Source of the DNA: Fuerstiella sp.
Lineage (GTDB): Bacteria > Planctomycetota > Planctomycetia > Planctomycetales > Planctomycetaceae
Length of the DNA: 64,000 bases
Assembly: GCA_029247265.1 (NCBI GenBank)
Contig: JAQWLN010000045.1
Location: 1 to 64,000 of the forward strand
Direction of reading: 5' to 3'
The position numbers and the translations under genes are program-made. Below the pieces are notes generated by a model, which saw only the letters and a program-made list of their open reading frames with translations, was not told the DNA's origin and did no database searches. This document shows, in pieces, positions 38,213 through 48,030 of the stretch (position 1 is its first letter; each line of letters opens with the position of its first letter).

Positions 38213-39301
38213 TTAGTTAAACAGGAAGTGACAGATATCCCCGTCCTGCATGACGTATTCTTTTCCTTCGACACGCAGCTTACCGGCACTGCGGATGTCT
38301 TTTTCGTTCTTGTATTCGACCAGATCATCCAGTGTATAGACCTCGCAGCGGATGAAGCCTTTTTCGAAGTCCGTATGAATCACGCCTGCCCCCTGAGGTG
38401 CTGTTGCGCCAACGGGAACGGTCCACGCGCGAACCTCTTTTTCTCCGGCTGTGAAGTAACTCTGCAAGCCGAGAGTCCGGTAGGCTGCTCGTGCCACGCT
38501 GCCCAGAGCCGGCTCTTCCAGCCCCACGGATTCCAGCATCTCAGCACGGTCATCTTCGTCGAGTTCCGCGAGTTCCGCTTCAAACTTGGCGCAGACCGGG
38601 ACAACCTCGGCACCGATCTTCGCGACATGTTCCCGAACTTTCTGTACGTGAACACTTTCGCCTGTCACGTCGTTTTCGTCAACGTTGGCGATGTACAGAA
38701 TCGGCTTGGCCGTCATCAGCCCCAGACCGCGAACGATTTTGGCTTCATCATCGGTGAACTCCAGCGTTCGCAGTGGATGTTCTTCATTCGCATGAGTGCT
38801 GCAGCGTTCGATCACGTCAACGCGCAGCTGCGCTTCTTTATCCCCACCACGAGCCGCCCGAGCCGACTTCGGCAACGCGTTGCTCAGCGTTTCGAGATCG
38901 GCCAGCAGCAACTCTGTTTCGATGACTTCGATGTCAGAGATGGGATTCACATCGCCGGTCACGTGAGTCACATCTTCGTCCTCAAAGCATCGTACGACCT
39001 GCAGAATCGCGTCGACTTCCCGAATATGACTCAGGAATTTGTTGCCCAGTCCTTCTCCCTTGCTGGCGCCTTCCACGATGCCGGCAATGTCTACCAGCTT
39101 TAGAAATGCTGGAATGACTTTTTGTGGCGGAATGTATTTCGTGATCGTATCCAGGCGGCTGTCAGGGACACTGACAATGCCTTCGTTCGGCTCAATTGTG
39201 CAGAACGGGTAGTTCGCACTCTGAGCCGCCTCTGAGCACGTCAGCGCGTTAAACAAAGTGCTTTTCCCAACGTTCGGGAGACCAACAATCCCCGCTTCCA
39301 T
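38213..39301 (-). CDS. ychF: Ribosome-binding ATPase YchF
   Basis: OBG-type P-loop protein that binds ribosomes and hydrolyses ATP rather than GTP. The G1 motif GLPNVGKST is at residues 6-14; the altered G4-type motif ANVDEND explains the ATP preference. The C-terminal TGS-like domain ([35 protein letters not shown]) is intact. 362 residues, the family length. It follows the broken acuI-like gene on the same strand after 8 bp, so the two were likely co-transcribed before the deletion. Confidence 0.97.
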   Translation of the reverse strand: MEAGIVGLPNVGKSTLFNALTCSEAAQSANYPFCTIEPNEGIVSVPDSRLDTITKYIPPQKVIPAFLKLVDIAGIVEGASKGEGLGNKFLSHIREVDAILQVVRCFEDEDVTHVTGDVNPISDIEVIETELLLADLETLSNALPKSARAARGGDKEAQLRVDVIERCSTHANEEHPLRTLEFTDDEAKIVRGLGLMTAKPILYIANVDENDVTGESVHVQKVREHVAKIGAEVVPVCAKFEAELAELDEDDRAEMLESVGLEEPALGSVARAAYRTLGLQSYFTAGEKEVRAWTVPVGATAPQGAGVIHTDFEKGFIRCEVYTLDDLVEYKNEKDIRSAGKLRVEGKEYVMQDGDICHFLFN

Positions 39302-39575
39302 TTTTCTACTTTCCCAAACGATTACTATATGTGTGTCCGGACTGACTACAGTCGGGGCGAGGATTCTAGCGAAAAGACGTCACATGCCAATTCGTAAAGC
39401 ATAGGGGCTGTGTACCAGCAACATGTCGATTCACTCGGCGGTAGCCGGATTTTCTCAGGCTTGGATTCGAAAATGATGTGATACTTTTTCACCTGGCAGC
39501 TACGTACCGGGGCGTACTGATCCGGAACGTGATTCGTGGACAAAACCACAGGTCGTGACGTGACGCCACACCACA

Positions 39576-40667
39576 TCATTTCCACAAACCAAGATCTTCG
39601 TAGACGGCTTCGTTGATCGCTCGATTCCGACGTTGGTGCTGCGGCTCACTGCAGAAGCCGTTGGCAGCCCACGCGACAACAAGCTTATGGACGGGATCAC
39701 AGAACGCCATTGCGCATCTGGCCCCGCCGTGACCAAATGTGTCGGGAGAACAATGCTTGCCAAAACCGTACGGAACCGTTCCTGTTCCGTACCGGTTTGA
39801 ATCAAGAAACAGTCCCAGTCCCAGGTCGATAACATGTTGCATCGTATCGTCAAATCTGCCAGTGCGGTGGGGAGACGTCATGTTCGCAACCGTTTCAGCA
39901 CGTAGTACCGTCTCACCAGATGAAGTCACTCCTTCGTCAAGCAACATTTCGTAGAAGCGTCCCAGTTCCCGCACCGGTCCTCGAAAGTTGCCTCCCGGTG
40001 ATGGCCGAGTCAGCCACGGTTCTGCGGAGTAGTCGCTCGTGGCGACGGCGCCCCGCTCTGTGACCGTAAACTCCGGAAGCCGACCGCTCAGCGTAGTCGC
40101 GTGATCGCCCGCAAGTCCACACCAGACGTCATCGATTCCCAACGGCGCCAGCAGATCTTCTGTAAGAATCGTGTCGAAGGAACGTTGACCGGAGTCCAGA
40201 CGCTGCAGAATTTCTCCCAGCAAAAACCATGTGCTCTGCGGCTGATAGGCACTGCCTAGATTGAGTGTCCCGATCGCACAGATCCGATCCAGAGTGTCAT
40301 TCCACGTGCAATGTGGCCATCCTGTTTCGATCAGTGGCATACCAGATGTATGGATGAGCAACTGTCGAGTTGTCACCTCTGAAATCGCGGAATACCGACT
40401 CTCAGGAATCAGTTCCGCAAGTGTCATGTCCAGCTGTACCCTGCCCAGCTCGCACAGCCTAAGAATAGCGGCGGCCGTAAGTGGCTTGGCGGCAGATCGC
40501 CACAACATCACTGTGGACGCCGTCATGCGATGTTTTGCTGTCGCCATGCCGAAGCCTGTGTCCAGAACACAGTGCCCCGCAATCGAAACATAGACCTGCA
40601 CCCCGGTATGCAGACTACGGTCGATCCCGTGCTGAACAGCAGAGGTCGTCTTCGAAAAGTCGCTCAC
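39576..40667 (-). CDS. Serine hydrolase / class C beta-lactamase-like protein
   Basis: Penicillin-binding-protein-like fold of the beta-lactamase (PF00144) family, 363 residues. The catalytic Ser-x2-Lys is SAAK in MLWRSAAKPLTAAAILRL, and the C-terminal FGHGGARCA is the HGG variant of the KTG motif. The usual Tyr-x-Asn is not obvious; YSAEP at about residue 215 may serve. There is no signal peptide, so it is probably cytoplasmic and more likely an esterase or amidase than a resistance enzyme. Start is the GTG at 40667, 12 nt after the upstream gene. Confidence 0.83.
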   Translation of the reverse strand: MSDFSKTTSAVQHGIDRSLHTGVQVYVSIAGHCVLDTGFGMATAKHRMTASTVMLWRSAAKPLTAAAILRLCELGRVQLDMTLAELIPESRYSAISEVTTRQLLIHTSGMPLIETGWPHCTWNDTLDRICAIGTLNLGSAYQPQSTWFLLGEILQRLDSGQRSFDTILTEDLLAPLGIDDVWCGLAGDHATTLSGRLPEFTVTERGAVATSDYSAEPWLTRPSPGGNFRGPVRELGRFYEMLLDEGVTSSGETVLRAETVANMTSPHRTGRFDDTMQHVIDLGLGLFLDSNRYGTGTVPYGFGKHCSPDTFGHGGARCAMAFCDPVHKLVVAWAANGFCSEPQHQRRNRAINEAVYEDLGLWK

Positions 40668-40679
40668 TATTTCAGTGCT

Positions 40680-41273
40680 TCAAACAGGGAGACCACGATC
40701 TTTCCGAATCCGACCCACCTCAGCAAGAACACCATCGACAAGGATTGAATTTCTGGAAATCGCCACCAACTGCGTAAAGTTTGTCAGCACGTTGATGATG
40801 ACTGTCAGAATTGCCGCAAAAAAATGAATCTGTGCGCTCGTCATCCCCAGAGTTCCATCCAGAGACATCGGTGTCGCCGGATCTGCGACCGCCCCGAATG
40901 CGCCAACACTAATCAGCGACACGACACATAGAACCATTCCGCCCACCGTTCCATATTTGATCCGCTGATTCCGATCGTACCACGACGGATCCAGCGAATA
41001 GGCATTGCTGGTTTCCTCAATCCATCGCCCCGTACCCATGAAGTAAGTCAGACAAATGGCATGAACCAGCGTTGCGAACGTCAGCGCTCCCAGGCCGACA
41101 AGCATGTGCATGCTGACCTGTGATTGAGTGACCGTGTCAGGACTCCTGGCGTCGCCGATATTCAGTCCGAGCGTAACCGCCACCAGAAGGAAAATGATTG
41201 ACACGACCACAAGACTAAGAAAAATTCGTTTCACGAGCTGAACAGTGACTTCGAAGCGACTACGGATTGACAA
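40680..41273 (-). CDS. Four-helix membrane protein of unknown function
   Basis: About 197 residues with four hydrophobic segments: FLSLVVVSIIFLLVAVTLGL, MLVGLGALTFATLVHAICLTYF, GTVGGMVLCVVSLISVGAFGAV and IHFFAAILTVIINVLTNFTQLV. I do not recognise a family. The longest frame starts at a TTG at 41273 and overlaps the upstream gene by 14 nt; a GTG at 41234 would avoid that overlap. The small spacing to both neighbours suggests an operon with the secreted DUF6263-like protein and the serine hydrolase. Confidence 0.65.
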   Translation of the reverse strand: MSIRSRFEVTVQLVKRIFLSLVVVSIIFLLVAVTLGLNIGDARSPDTVTQSQVSMHMLVGLGALTFATLVHAICLTYFMGTGRWIEETSNAYSLDPSWYDRNQRIKYGTVGGMVLCVVSLISVGAFGAVADPATPMSLDGTLGMTSAQIHFFAAILTVIINVLTNFTQLVAISRNSILVDGVLAEVGRIRKDRGLPV

Positions 41274-42150
41274 GAGTCATCATGGTGACCTGCTTGATAC
41301 TCTGCTGAAAGGTCTGGCCATTGGATTCGATTGTCATTGCCATATCCAGGTCCAGTTGCGACTTGGCCACTCGCCCCATATCAATATTGAAAGCGACTTC
41401 GCCCTGTCCCGACGAACTGGTGAGCGTCATTTGAATCGGGGCGTCAGCCCTGGGAACGACTTCGATCTTCGGAATCACCTTGATTATCGCATTTCCTGCC
41501 CCGTCTACTTCCATGAACGTCATCTCTGATTTGATGTTCATGGTGCCAAAACCCAGTTGTACTGACTGCTGGCTGGTCCATGTATTTTGCAGAGCAACCG
41601 GCTGCCCCGGCAGCATGACGGCTGACTGCTTCATCATCTGTTCCAGAGACTTTTCATCCAGTGCCCCGGGGTTGCCCGCAGCCGACGTGCGTAGTGCATC
41701 CAGCAGCTGTGCGGGTACCTGAACGTCTGTAATTTTTCCGGTGGGATTCATCGTCACCTGGAACTTCTGGTTGACGATTTGTCGAAACATTTCGCCCATC
41801 GAATTGATGATGGGATTGTCGGATTTAACGTTGACGCTCGTGTCAAACTCGACCGGCCCCGCTGGCCCTCCCTCCATTTTCATAGAAATGCGGTCCACCA
41901 CCTGGTTCATCACAGTTTCACCGGCCGCCGAAGTACTCTGCACATGCCATGACATGTCCATCGTCTGATCCATCGACTGATTCACATCGTTGTCACCGAT
42001 CTTCATCTTGGTCTGCATTTTCTGCTGAACTTTGTACCTGACCACTTCCTGGGCACGAAATTTCCAACGCAGGTTCTCTTGCGCAGATGCATGATCGGGC
42101 TGCATTGATAAAGCAAGGAATGCCAGAGTCGCAGCGATGCGAAAGAACAT
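41260..42150 (-). CDS. Secreted DUF6263-like protein
   Basis: 296 residues with signal peptide (MFFRIAATLAFLALSMQPDHASA). The mature part is Met/Gln-rich and beta-rich: LRWKFRAQEVVRYKVQQKMQTKMKIGDND, a MNPTGKITDVQVPAQLLDALR block and a C-terminal GRVAKSQLDLDMAMTIESNGQT. This matches the pattern of the DUF6263 family common in planctomycetes, whose function is unknown. No catalytic motif is visible. It leads an apparent operon of three - strand genes. Confidence 0.75.
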   Translation of the reverse strand: MFFRIAATLAFLALSMQPDHASAQENLRWKFRAQEVVRYKVQQKMQTKMKIGDNDVNQSMDQTMDMSWHVQSTSAAGETVMNQVVDRISMKMEGGPAGPVEFDTSVNVKSDNPIINSMGEMFRQIVNQKFQVTMNPTGKITDVQVPAQLLDALRTSAAGNPGALDEKSLEQMMKQSAVMLPGQPVALQNTWTSQQSVQLGFGTMNIKSEMTFMEVDGAGNAIIKVIPKIEVVPRADAPIQMTLTSSSGQGEVAFNIDMGRVAKSQLDLDMAMTIESNGQTFQQSIKQVTMMTLVNP

Positions 42151-42295
42151 GGGTAACTCCGTTAAGACAGCGAACGTTTAGTTGAGGTGAAAGATGCGAA
42201 GTCGTTTGCTCCCTGGCAGCCATGGCAAAATCGCTCTCCGCGTTCCCCCCCAAAGTGTACAACAGAACAGCAAGACGGCTCAAAGCCAGAAAATG

Positions 42296-42748
42296 CTACT
42301 CACCTGCCTGCCGTACACCCACTGTTAACAACAGGTTTGCCCAAAGCGCCTGATCCCCCGTTTGTATTGTCAGAACATGGTCCCGGGAGGCCACAGCATC
42401 GTAGAAATCCCAGCGTTCGATCGGCTTCAGTTCAATCTTTGATTCTGCCGCAGACAGGATCCCGCGATACTCATTCCATGCAGGTGGATCTTCGTCCAGC
42501 TTGTAAGGATCATCATCTGGCATCCCCATCGTATTGACCGCCTCGATGGGAACGGCGCTCAGGAAAACTTTGAAAACCTGTGCAACGGTCACCAATCCGG
42601 GCGCCAAATTCAGGCTGACAAGTTTTGCGCCTGGCCCAATTGCAGATGAAGCCGGATAATTTCCGTCGGCAATCAGGATTTTTGAACTGTGACCGGCCTG
42701 GGCAACGATCGATGAAATTTCGGGATGTATCAGTTCTGATTTAAGCAT
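42296..42748 (-). CDS. RbsD/FucU family sugar mutarotase
   Basis: 150 residues. RbsD-like pyranases and FucU-like mutarotases interconvert pyranose forms of ribose or fucose. The start MLKSELIHPEISSIVAQAGHSSKILIADGNYPAS contains the His of the family and the ADGNYP block, and the C-terminal ASRDHVLTIQTGDQALWANLLLTVG is typical. The sugar is not determined. It is unlinked to the rbs-type ABC operon, about 33 kb away, but the nearby TIM-barrel isomerase may act on the same sugars. Confidence 0.9.
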   Translation of the reverse strand: MLKSELIHPEISSIVAQAGHSSKILIADGNYPASSAIGPGAKLVSLNLAPGLVTVAQVFKVFLSAVPIEAVNTMGMPDDDPYKLDEDPPAWNEYRGILSAAESKIELKPIERWDFYDAVASRDHVLTIQTGDQALWANLLLTVGVRQAGE

Positions 42749-42926
42749 TCGGAGTTCCTGTGCGGGACGGCCCGTAGGCCGATTCGAGCTGACGCTCGGA
42801 AGCTATTGGTCCTCGTCCATCGGTCACTGCAAAAATCGTGCAGGACATGCTGTCGAGACAAGAGTCTATCTTAAGGATATGGCGTCACGTTGAGAATCCT
42901 CAGGCGACGTTGATCCGCAACGCGTT

Positions 42927-43745
42927 CTATGACCGAAATACAGCCTTAAACGTTTCGATCGTCTGGCGAGCAGTTTCGTCGGAATCGGGTATCGGAAAGG
43001 CTTCGGCACAGGCGTACCCGTCGTATCCGATTTCCTGCAGAGCGGCGGCAATGGGTCCATAGTCCATGTGACCACGACCGGCGGCCTGACGATTGGAATC
43101 GACGAAATGGACATGGCCGATGTGTTTTCCCCCGTCGCGAATCCCATCAGCGATGTTGGCCTCTTCGATGTTCATGTGGAACAGGTCGGCCAGCAACACA
43201 ACATTGCTGGTGCTTAGTGGTGCCAGCAGTTCCACGCCCTCGGCCATTGTCGTCGCAAGGTTGGTCTCGTAACGATTCAGAGGTTCGTAGACCAGCGGTA
43301 CCCCATGACCGGCGGCGTGTTCACCCAGATCATTCAGGTTGTCTCTCAGATAGCCAAGGGCCGTGTCTTTGTCTGTGGTCGCATCCCATCGCCCCTGCAT
43401 GGAACCGATAATCGCAGGAGCCTTAAACGGGGCACCTGCGTCAATGATGCCTCGAATAAAGTCGCATGCCTGCGAGCGGCGACCTGCGTCAGCATCACAA
43501 AGGTTCAGACCATGAATCACCATGCCAGCGCCGGTGCCAACAGCAGCGAGGCTGAGGCTGTGTTTTTCCAGCAGCTCGGCGAGCGGTTGAGCGTTGATTG
43601 CCGCAGCCGACGGTGCAAACAACTCAACGGCGTCGAAACCAAGTGCAGCAGCTTTTTCGCAACCCGCGGCAACGTCGGCGTGAAAAACAAATGGCCCTTT
43701 TCGAGCTTCCTCGACGATGCTGATCGTCACAGCAGACTTGATCAT
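42927..43745 (-). CDS. Sugar phosphate isomerase/epimerase-like TIM barrel protein
   Basis: 272 residues of the AP-endonuclease-2/xylose-isomerase-like TIM-barrel group. The metal-binding pattern is visible in order: E at EPLNRYE, D/H in LADLFHMN, H in HVHFVDSNRQAAG and E near the end (CAEAFP). This resembles hydroxypyruvate isomerase or D-tagatose-3-epimerase relatives; the substrate cannot be decided. No signal peptide. Solitary on the - strand, close to the RbsD/FucU gene. Confidence 0.85.
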   Translation of the reverse strand: MIKSAVTISIVEEARKGPFVFHADVAAGCEKAAALGFDAVELFAPSAAAINAQPLAELLEKHSLSLAAVGTGAGMVIHGLNLCDADAGRRSQACDFIRGIIDAGAPFKAPAIIGSMQGRWDATTDKDTALGYLRDNLNDLGEHAAGHGVPLVYEPLNRYETNLATTMAEGVELLAPLSTSNVVLLADLFHMNIEEANIADGIRDGGKHIGHVHFVDSNRQAAGRGHMDYGPIAAALQEIGYDGYACAEAFPIPDSDETARQTIETFKAVFRS

Positions 43746-43937
43746 AAAAAGAACTCTCAGCTAAGACTTTTTCAAGGTTCGTTCGAGTACTCTTGGTTGC
43801 AGGAGTCAGAATATTTCACAGCAGCCCCGGCCTTAGCGTGTTCTATTCCACTCTATTACACTGAACATGCAGTTCAATGTGACAAGCCACCGCTTCATCC
43901 ACCGACTTATGCGTGGTGGACTGGCGATGTGCCGGCA

Positions 43938-45260
43938 TCATTCATAAATCGGCAGGAACGTATTGAAGGCCGCTTCGCCGAAATCGCCGGGGTCATTGAA
44001 CCGCCGTTGCTGATCCAGTGATGAGATCGCTTTCGCCTGAGCGTCCGTCAGCTCAAAATCGAACACGTTGATATTCTCTTCCATGCGATCGCGACTGGAC
44101 GTTTTGGGAATCACAGCGGTGCCTCGTTGTACGCCCCATCGCAGCAGTACCTGAGCAGGCGTCCGTCCGACAGCGGTGGCAATATCCTTGACAACGGCAT
44201 GCTCCAGAACTGCCTCGGATGGGTCTGCCATGCCAAGACTGAAATAGCTTTGAGCCCCGAGCGGCGAAAAGGCCGTGTACGCAATTCTTTCCTGATCGCA
44301 GAATCGCAATAGTTTTTCCTGAGTCAGATACGGATGTGTTTCCACCTGCAGAACGCTCGGGCGAATTTTCGCATAGGACAGCAAATCCCGAAGTTGACTG
44401 GTGCCAAAGTTGCAAATACCGATATTTCGCACCAGACCGGACTTGGCAAGTTCCTCCATCGCCTGCCATGTGTCACTGACCGGAACACGGACTTCTTCGA
44501 TAGACGGTTCCTGAGCATCGGGATCAAAAAACCAACCCGGTGGGTAGGACTTTTCGAAAGGCACGAACCTTTGAGCGATGGGGAAGTGAATCAGGTACAA
44601 GTCCAGATAATCCAGTCCCAGATCTTCCAGTGATTTTTCACAGGCCGCCTGAACGTGTTCCGGAGCATGGTAGGTATTCCAGAGCTTGGAAGTGACCCAC
44701 AGGTCTTCTCGATCACAGACACCATCGCTGACCGCCTGAGCGATGCCCTGCCCAACTTCGGTTTCGTTTCCGTAATCACAGGCGCAATCGAGATGGCGAT
44801 AACCAACTTCGATCGCAGTACGGCACACTTCTGCAGTCTGGTCTTTTTCAACCTTCCAGAATCCGAACCCAACCTTGGGGAGTCTCGCCCCCCATTTCAG
44901 ATCAATTGTTTCCATAGCTTCGTGATAATCTCGTCTTTGTTCAATTGCGTTGGTTGAGCCGACAGCCTCCTGCGACAAGATCTCCGTTTTTGTGTCAGAC
45001 GATATGGAAGTGACCACGTCACCTTCCACGGAAACATCCTCTGGCACAGGTGCGTCAGTCTTCTCGGCAGGGGTGTCGGCAGCTGCGGGACTGGTCTTCC
45101 GGGCAACTGTCGCTTTTCGGGCTGCCGACTTCAGCTTCTGTTTCTTTCCTGCAGTTTTCTGTTTTGGCTGCCCCTTCTTCCTGGGAGCCGTTGCCTCAGT
45201 AGCCTGAGACGTCTTCCTGGACTTTTTGTTGGGCTTGGCAGCTTTTTTTTTCATGCTCAT
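43938..45260 (-). CDS. Aldo/keto reductase with Lys/Ala-rich N-terminal tail
   Basis: NADPH-dependent carbonyl reductase of the AKR superfamily. The catalytic Tyr region CDYGNE follows GYRHLDCA, the Lys is in VTSKLWNTYH and the His in LYLIHFP. A long tail precedes it: from the ATG at 45260, about 115 residues rich in Lys, Ala, Pro and Thr (MSMKKKAAKPNKKSRKTS...), resembling histone-H1-like tails. The core alone would start at METIDLKWG (44915). The ATG at 45260 overlaps the upstream esterase stop (ATGA), favouring the long form, but the start is unproven. A run of nine A residues occurs just after the start. Confidence 0.85.
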   Translation of the reverse strand: MSMKKKAAKPNKKSRKTSQATEATAPRKKGQPKQKTAGKKQKLKSAARKATVARKTSPAAADTPAEKTDAPVPEDVSVEGDVVTSISSDTKTEILSQEAVGSTNAIEQRRDYHEAMETIDLKWGARLPKVGFGFWKVEKDQTAEVCRTAIEVGYRHLDCACDYGNETEVGQGIAQAVSDGVCDREDLWVTSKLWNTYHAPEHVQAACEKSLEDLGLDYLDLYLIHFPIAQRFVPFEKSYPPGWFFDPDAQEPSIEEVRVPVSDTWQAMEELAKSGLVRNIGICNFGTSQLRDLLSYAKIRPSVLQVETHPYLTQEKLLRFCDQERIAYTAFSPLGAQSYFSLGMADPSEAVLEHAVVKDIATAVGRTPAQVLLRWGVQRGTAVIPKTSSRDRMEENINVFDFELTDAQAKAISSLDQQRRFNDPGDFGEAAFNTFLPIYE

Positions 45261-46882
45261 CTTGCTCGAAATATCATCTTCAGATGGGTTGCGTTCATGC
45301 TTCGTCGTACTGGAATCCGTTTCCGGACCCCAGTGGAACTGCATCTGACCGGGAAGGACAACTGATTCATCCACAATTCACTGCCTGGATTACAAAAAAC
45401 GTAGGAAAAAGTGAATTGTAACGCCGACTTCTCAGTTTCCGAGCGGACAGGCCGTGCAACACGAAAACAGTTCGGATTCCAAGCGACCATTGGTCCGGTA
45501 AGGGCACTATTCGCCCGTATCACCCTGCCAGTACCACCCCGCCAATTGTCAGTCTGGAAGGGCGAGGCTGGCAGCCCGGCACCGTTGATCAGATTGGGAT
45601 TTGCCAGTTTGTGCCAGCCAAAACGCACCTGTGTGGGCGTCGCCACAGACTCGGCAGACACAACGATCACATTGCCATCGATCTCTGCCGTTGCATCAAC
45701 AAATTCCCCGGATTCGCCGGCAATCTGGAATTCCCTGAGCGGATTGCCGTCCCGGGAGTTCATACCGTCGGCGTGGGCAAACGTTAACCGTGCCGTGCTG
45801 CCGTCGATTTTCAGCGACTTATACAACGGACCAGAATAGGTCATGCCGCGTCGACCGTACGTCCCGGCCAGTGCCCATAGCGCCAGCCGATTGCCAACGT
45901 CCAGTTTGTTCCGCGGGTGAATGTCGGCAATGTTGTCCACGAGGTCGGTGGTTACGGCCATGCCGGTGTGAGGTATCTTCAGAGTGGCCACCTGAGCCTC
46001 CCACAACGCCGGTAGCTGGCCGGGCTCGTATCGTTCGCCGGACCAGGGTGCAATCTGTACAAAGTGAAAAGCCAGTTCGTCGTTGCGGAATTCTTTTCGC
46101 CAGCCTTCGATCAGATCTTTCATCTTGTCCGCATAAGTCAGCTTGTTCTTGCGAATGACGTTGGTTTCGCCCTGATACCAAATCGCCCCCTTCACGGCCA
46201 CGTTCGTCAGCGGAGCGATCATCCCGTTGTACATACCGCCCGAATTCCCGCCTTTGATTGTCCATGGTTCGATTGGCGAGCCACCCCACGAACTGTTGAT
46301 CAGCCCAATGGGTACGTTCAGATCATCGTGCAATCGTTTTCCGAAATAATATAGCACCGCCGAGAATGTTGGCACATTCTCGGGTGTGCAGGCTTTCCAC
46401 TTCGCGTTCACATCATCCGCAATCTTGTCTGCCTGAACCTTGGGCACGTGAAACAATCGCACGTCAGCATGATCGGCAGCTGCGATGGCCTCAGCGGATC
46501 CCGTGGTGTTCTTCAACTGCCATTCCATGTTGGACTGACCAGAACCGATCCAGACTTCGCCGACCAGTACGTCTTCCAGATCAATCGTATTCTTCCCGAC
46601 AACTCTGATCTGTCGGGGCTTTCCGTCCGCTTCCTGTGCCTTCAGTTCCACCAGCCACCGCCCTGCCCCGTCGGCAACAGTCTTCTGCGTCTCCTCAGCC
46701 AGCGTCACCGTGACTTCTTCACCTGCCTCTGCCCAACCCCAGATGCGCACGGGCTGATCGCGCTGAACAACCATGTGGCTGTCCAGCACGGCTGGCAATT
46801 TGACGTCACCTCTGACGGCACATGTGTTGATAAACGATGCAGCAAGCAGGGAAAATGCAGTTGGCAGGAAGTAACATTTCAT
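45257..46882 (-). CDS. Sialate O-acetylesterase-like secreted protein with atypical C-terminal tail
   Basis: SGNH-type esterase of the SASA family, removing O-acetyl groups from glycans. A signal peptide (MKCYFLPTAFSLLAASFINTCA) precedes a beta-domain and the catalytic GSGQSNMEW near residue 115; IGLINSSWGGSPIEPW and WYQGETN are further family blocks. The family usually ends soon after the SPFxTDxW motif (SPFQTDNW here), but this frame continues about 95 residues into Arg-rich, non-conserved sequence. The stop codon shares bases with the AKR start (ATGA). A lost original stop would explain the tail. Confidence 0.9.
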   Translation of the reverse strand: MKCYFLPTAFSLLAASFINTCAVRGDVKLPAVLDSHMVVQRDQPVRIWGWAEAGEEVTVTLAEETQKTVADGAGRWLVELKAQEADGKPRQIRVVGKNTIDLEDVLVGEVWIGSGQSNMEWQLKNTTGSAEAIAAADHADVRLFHVPKVQADKIADDVNAKWKACTPENVPTFSAVLYYFGKRLHDDLNVPIGLINSSWGGSPIEPWTIKGGNSGGMYNGMIAPLTNVAVKGAIWYQGETNVIRKNKLTYADKMKDLIEGWRKEFRNDELAFHFVQIAPWSGERYEPGQLPALWEAQVATLKIPHTGMAVTTDLVDNIADIHPRNKLDVGNRLALWALAGTYGRRGMTYSGPLYKSLKIDGSTARLTFAHADGMNSRDGNPLREFQIAGESGEFVDATAEIDGNVIVVSAESVATPTQVRFGWHKLANPNLINGAGLPASPFQTDNWRGGTGRVIRANSALTGPMVAWNPNCFRVARPVRSETEKSALQFTFSYVFCNPGSELWMNQLSFPVRCSSTGVRKRIPVRRSMNATHLKMIFRAR

Positions 46883-47151
46883 CGGTGGGTCTCGGTTGGG
46901 GGATGGAAGAACAGATAGTGGACGATAAAACGGACAACGTCATCGCAGATTCGACGCTGAAGTCAACTCATCACGTTGTCAAAACAGCCAGGACCGACAC
47001 ATGGCTGCACGACCAGACTCAGCTCAGCAACTGCCGGCACAGAGTGCGATGATCGTTGGCGATGATCCGGGGACAAGCTGAGAGCGTGAATGGGATTCGC
47101 CTGTCCGCGGGGCGTCTGCAGCCTGCCACCTGCTCTTCGTTTGGCACGCCT

Positions 47152-47922
47152 TCAGCCCTTTTTAAGTTCTGTAAATGCGTCAGCCATGGCGTTCTTCATA
47201 ATCAGAGCATCGTTGGAGTAAACAACCAGCCTCGCTCCCTGGCGGATGGTTCGCACGGCCTGCTCGGTCGTTCCGAACCAGCACCCGGCAGCAACGTGAT
47301 GACGATCTGCTGTATCGATAATTTTTTGCAGCATGGCAATCGTGTCCGGGTGATCGTATTTATTGGGAATGCCCATGTTCACCGTCAAGTCGTTGGGACC
47401 GACAAAGACCGCATGGACGCCTGGTATCGAACAGATCCGGTCGAGGTTTTCAACGCCCTCGACAGACTCGATCATGGGCATAAAGACGGTGTCCGCGCAC
47501 TTGGATTCGGTAATGTATTTCCGAGTAGCTTCGCTGGGCCAGGCGCCGCCCGCCAGCACCCGCTCAAGAGCCTTCCCCTTGAGCGGACGATACACGGCCG
47601 CGGCCGCGAGCCGCTTTGCCTGTTCATAGTCCTCCATGTACGGCACAACAACTCCGTCAAAGCTGTCACAGACTTTGGAAACATCATCGGGTTCACGACT
47701 GTGAGTTCTGGCCAGGCAGGCGATTCCTTTTGCCGCCAGCGCGTACCGCAGGGGAAGAAATTCGGCCAGATCCAGTGCGTTGTGCTCGGCCGTCACAATC
47801 ACAAAGTCCAGCGCGTTCGGTGGCAGGAAGTCCACCATCGCCGGATTGACGGCATGCTGGACCAACGTGCCATAGACGGTTTCACCTTTGAGTAATTTGT
47901 TCTTCAGCATACGTCCGCTCAT
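47152..47922 (-). CDS. HpcH/HpaI family aldolase/citrate lyase-like protein
   Basis: 256 residues of the class II pyruvate aldolase group (2-keto-3-deoxy-glucarate, 2,4-dihydroxyhept-2-enedioate aldolases). Blocks seen: MLKNKLLKGETVYGTLVQ at the N-terminus, VIVTAEHNALDL, MIESVEGVENLDRI with metal-binding Glu, and VGPNDLTVNMGIP with Asp. The AAGCWFGTTEQA segment follows as expected. AAGGATC precedes the ATG at 47922. The specific acid is unknown. It stands among sugar-related - strand genes. Confidence 0.9.
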   Translation of the reverse strand: MSGRMLKNKLLKGETVYGTLVQHAVNPAMVDFLPPNALDFVIVTAEHNALDLAEFLPLRYALAAKGIACLARTHSREPDDVSKVCDSFDGVVVPYMEDYEQAKRLAAAAVYRPLKGKALERVLAGGAWPSEATRKYITESKCADTVFMPMIESVEGVENLDRICSIPGVHAVFVGPNDLTVNMGIPNKYDHPDTIAMLQKIIDTADRHHVAAGCWFGTTEQAVRTIRQGARLVVYSNDALIMKNAMADAFTELKKG

Positions 47923-48030
47923 TGTTGGATCCTTGTTCGTGGAAGCAAAGGGGTCGGGAGTCTTTCTTGGGTCAGTGATATTTGAGTCAAATCGTCCTCC
48001 GCTCGAAAAGACTCCCGCCTTCTGGTAAAA

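Noticed and set aside
38129..39103. Long + strand frame of 324 codons
   Set aside because: Antisense to ychF, whose protein has clear family motifs.
39576..40667. Antibiotic-resistance beta-lactamase
   Set aside because: No signal peptide and an HGG instead of KTG motif; more like a family esterase.
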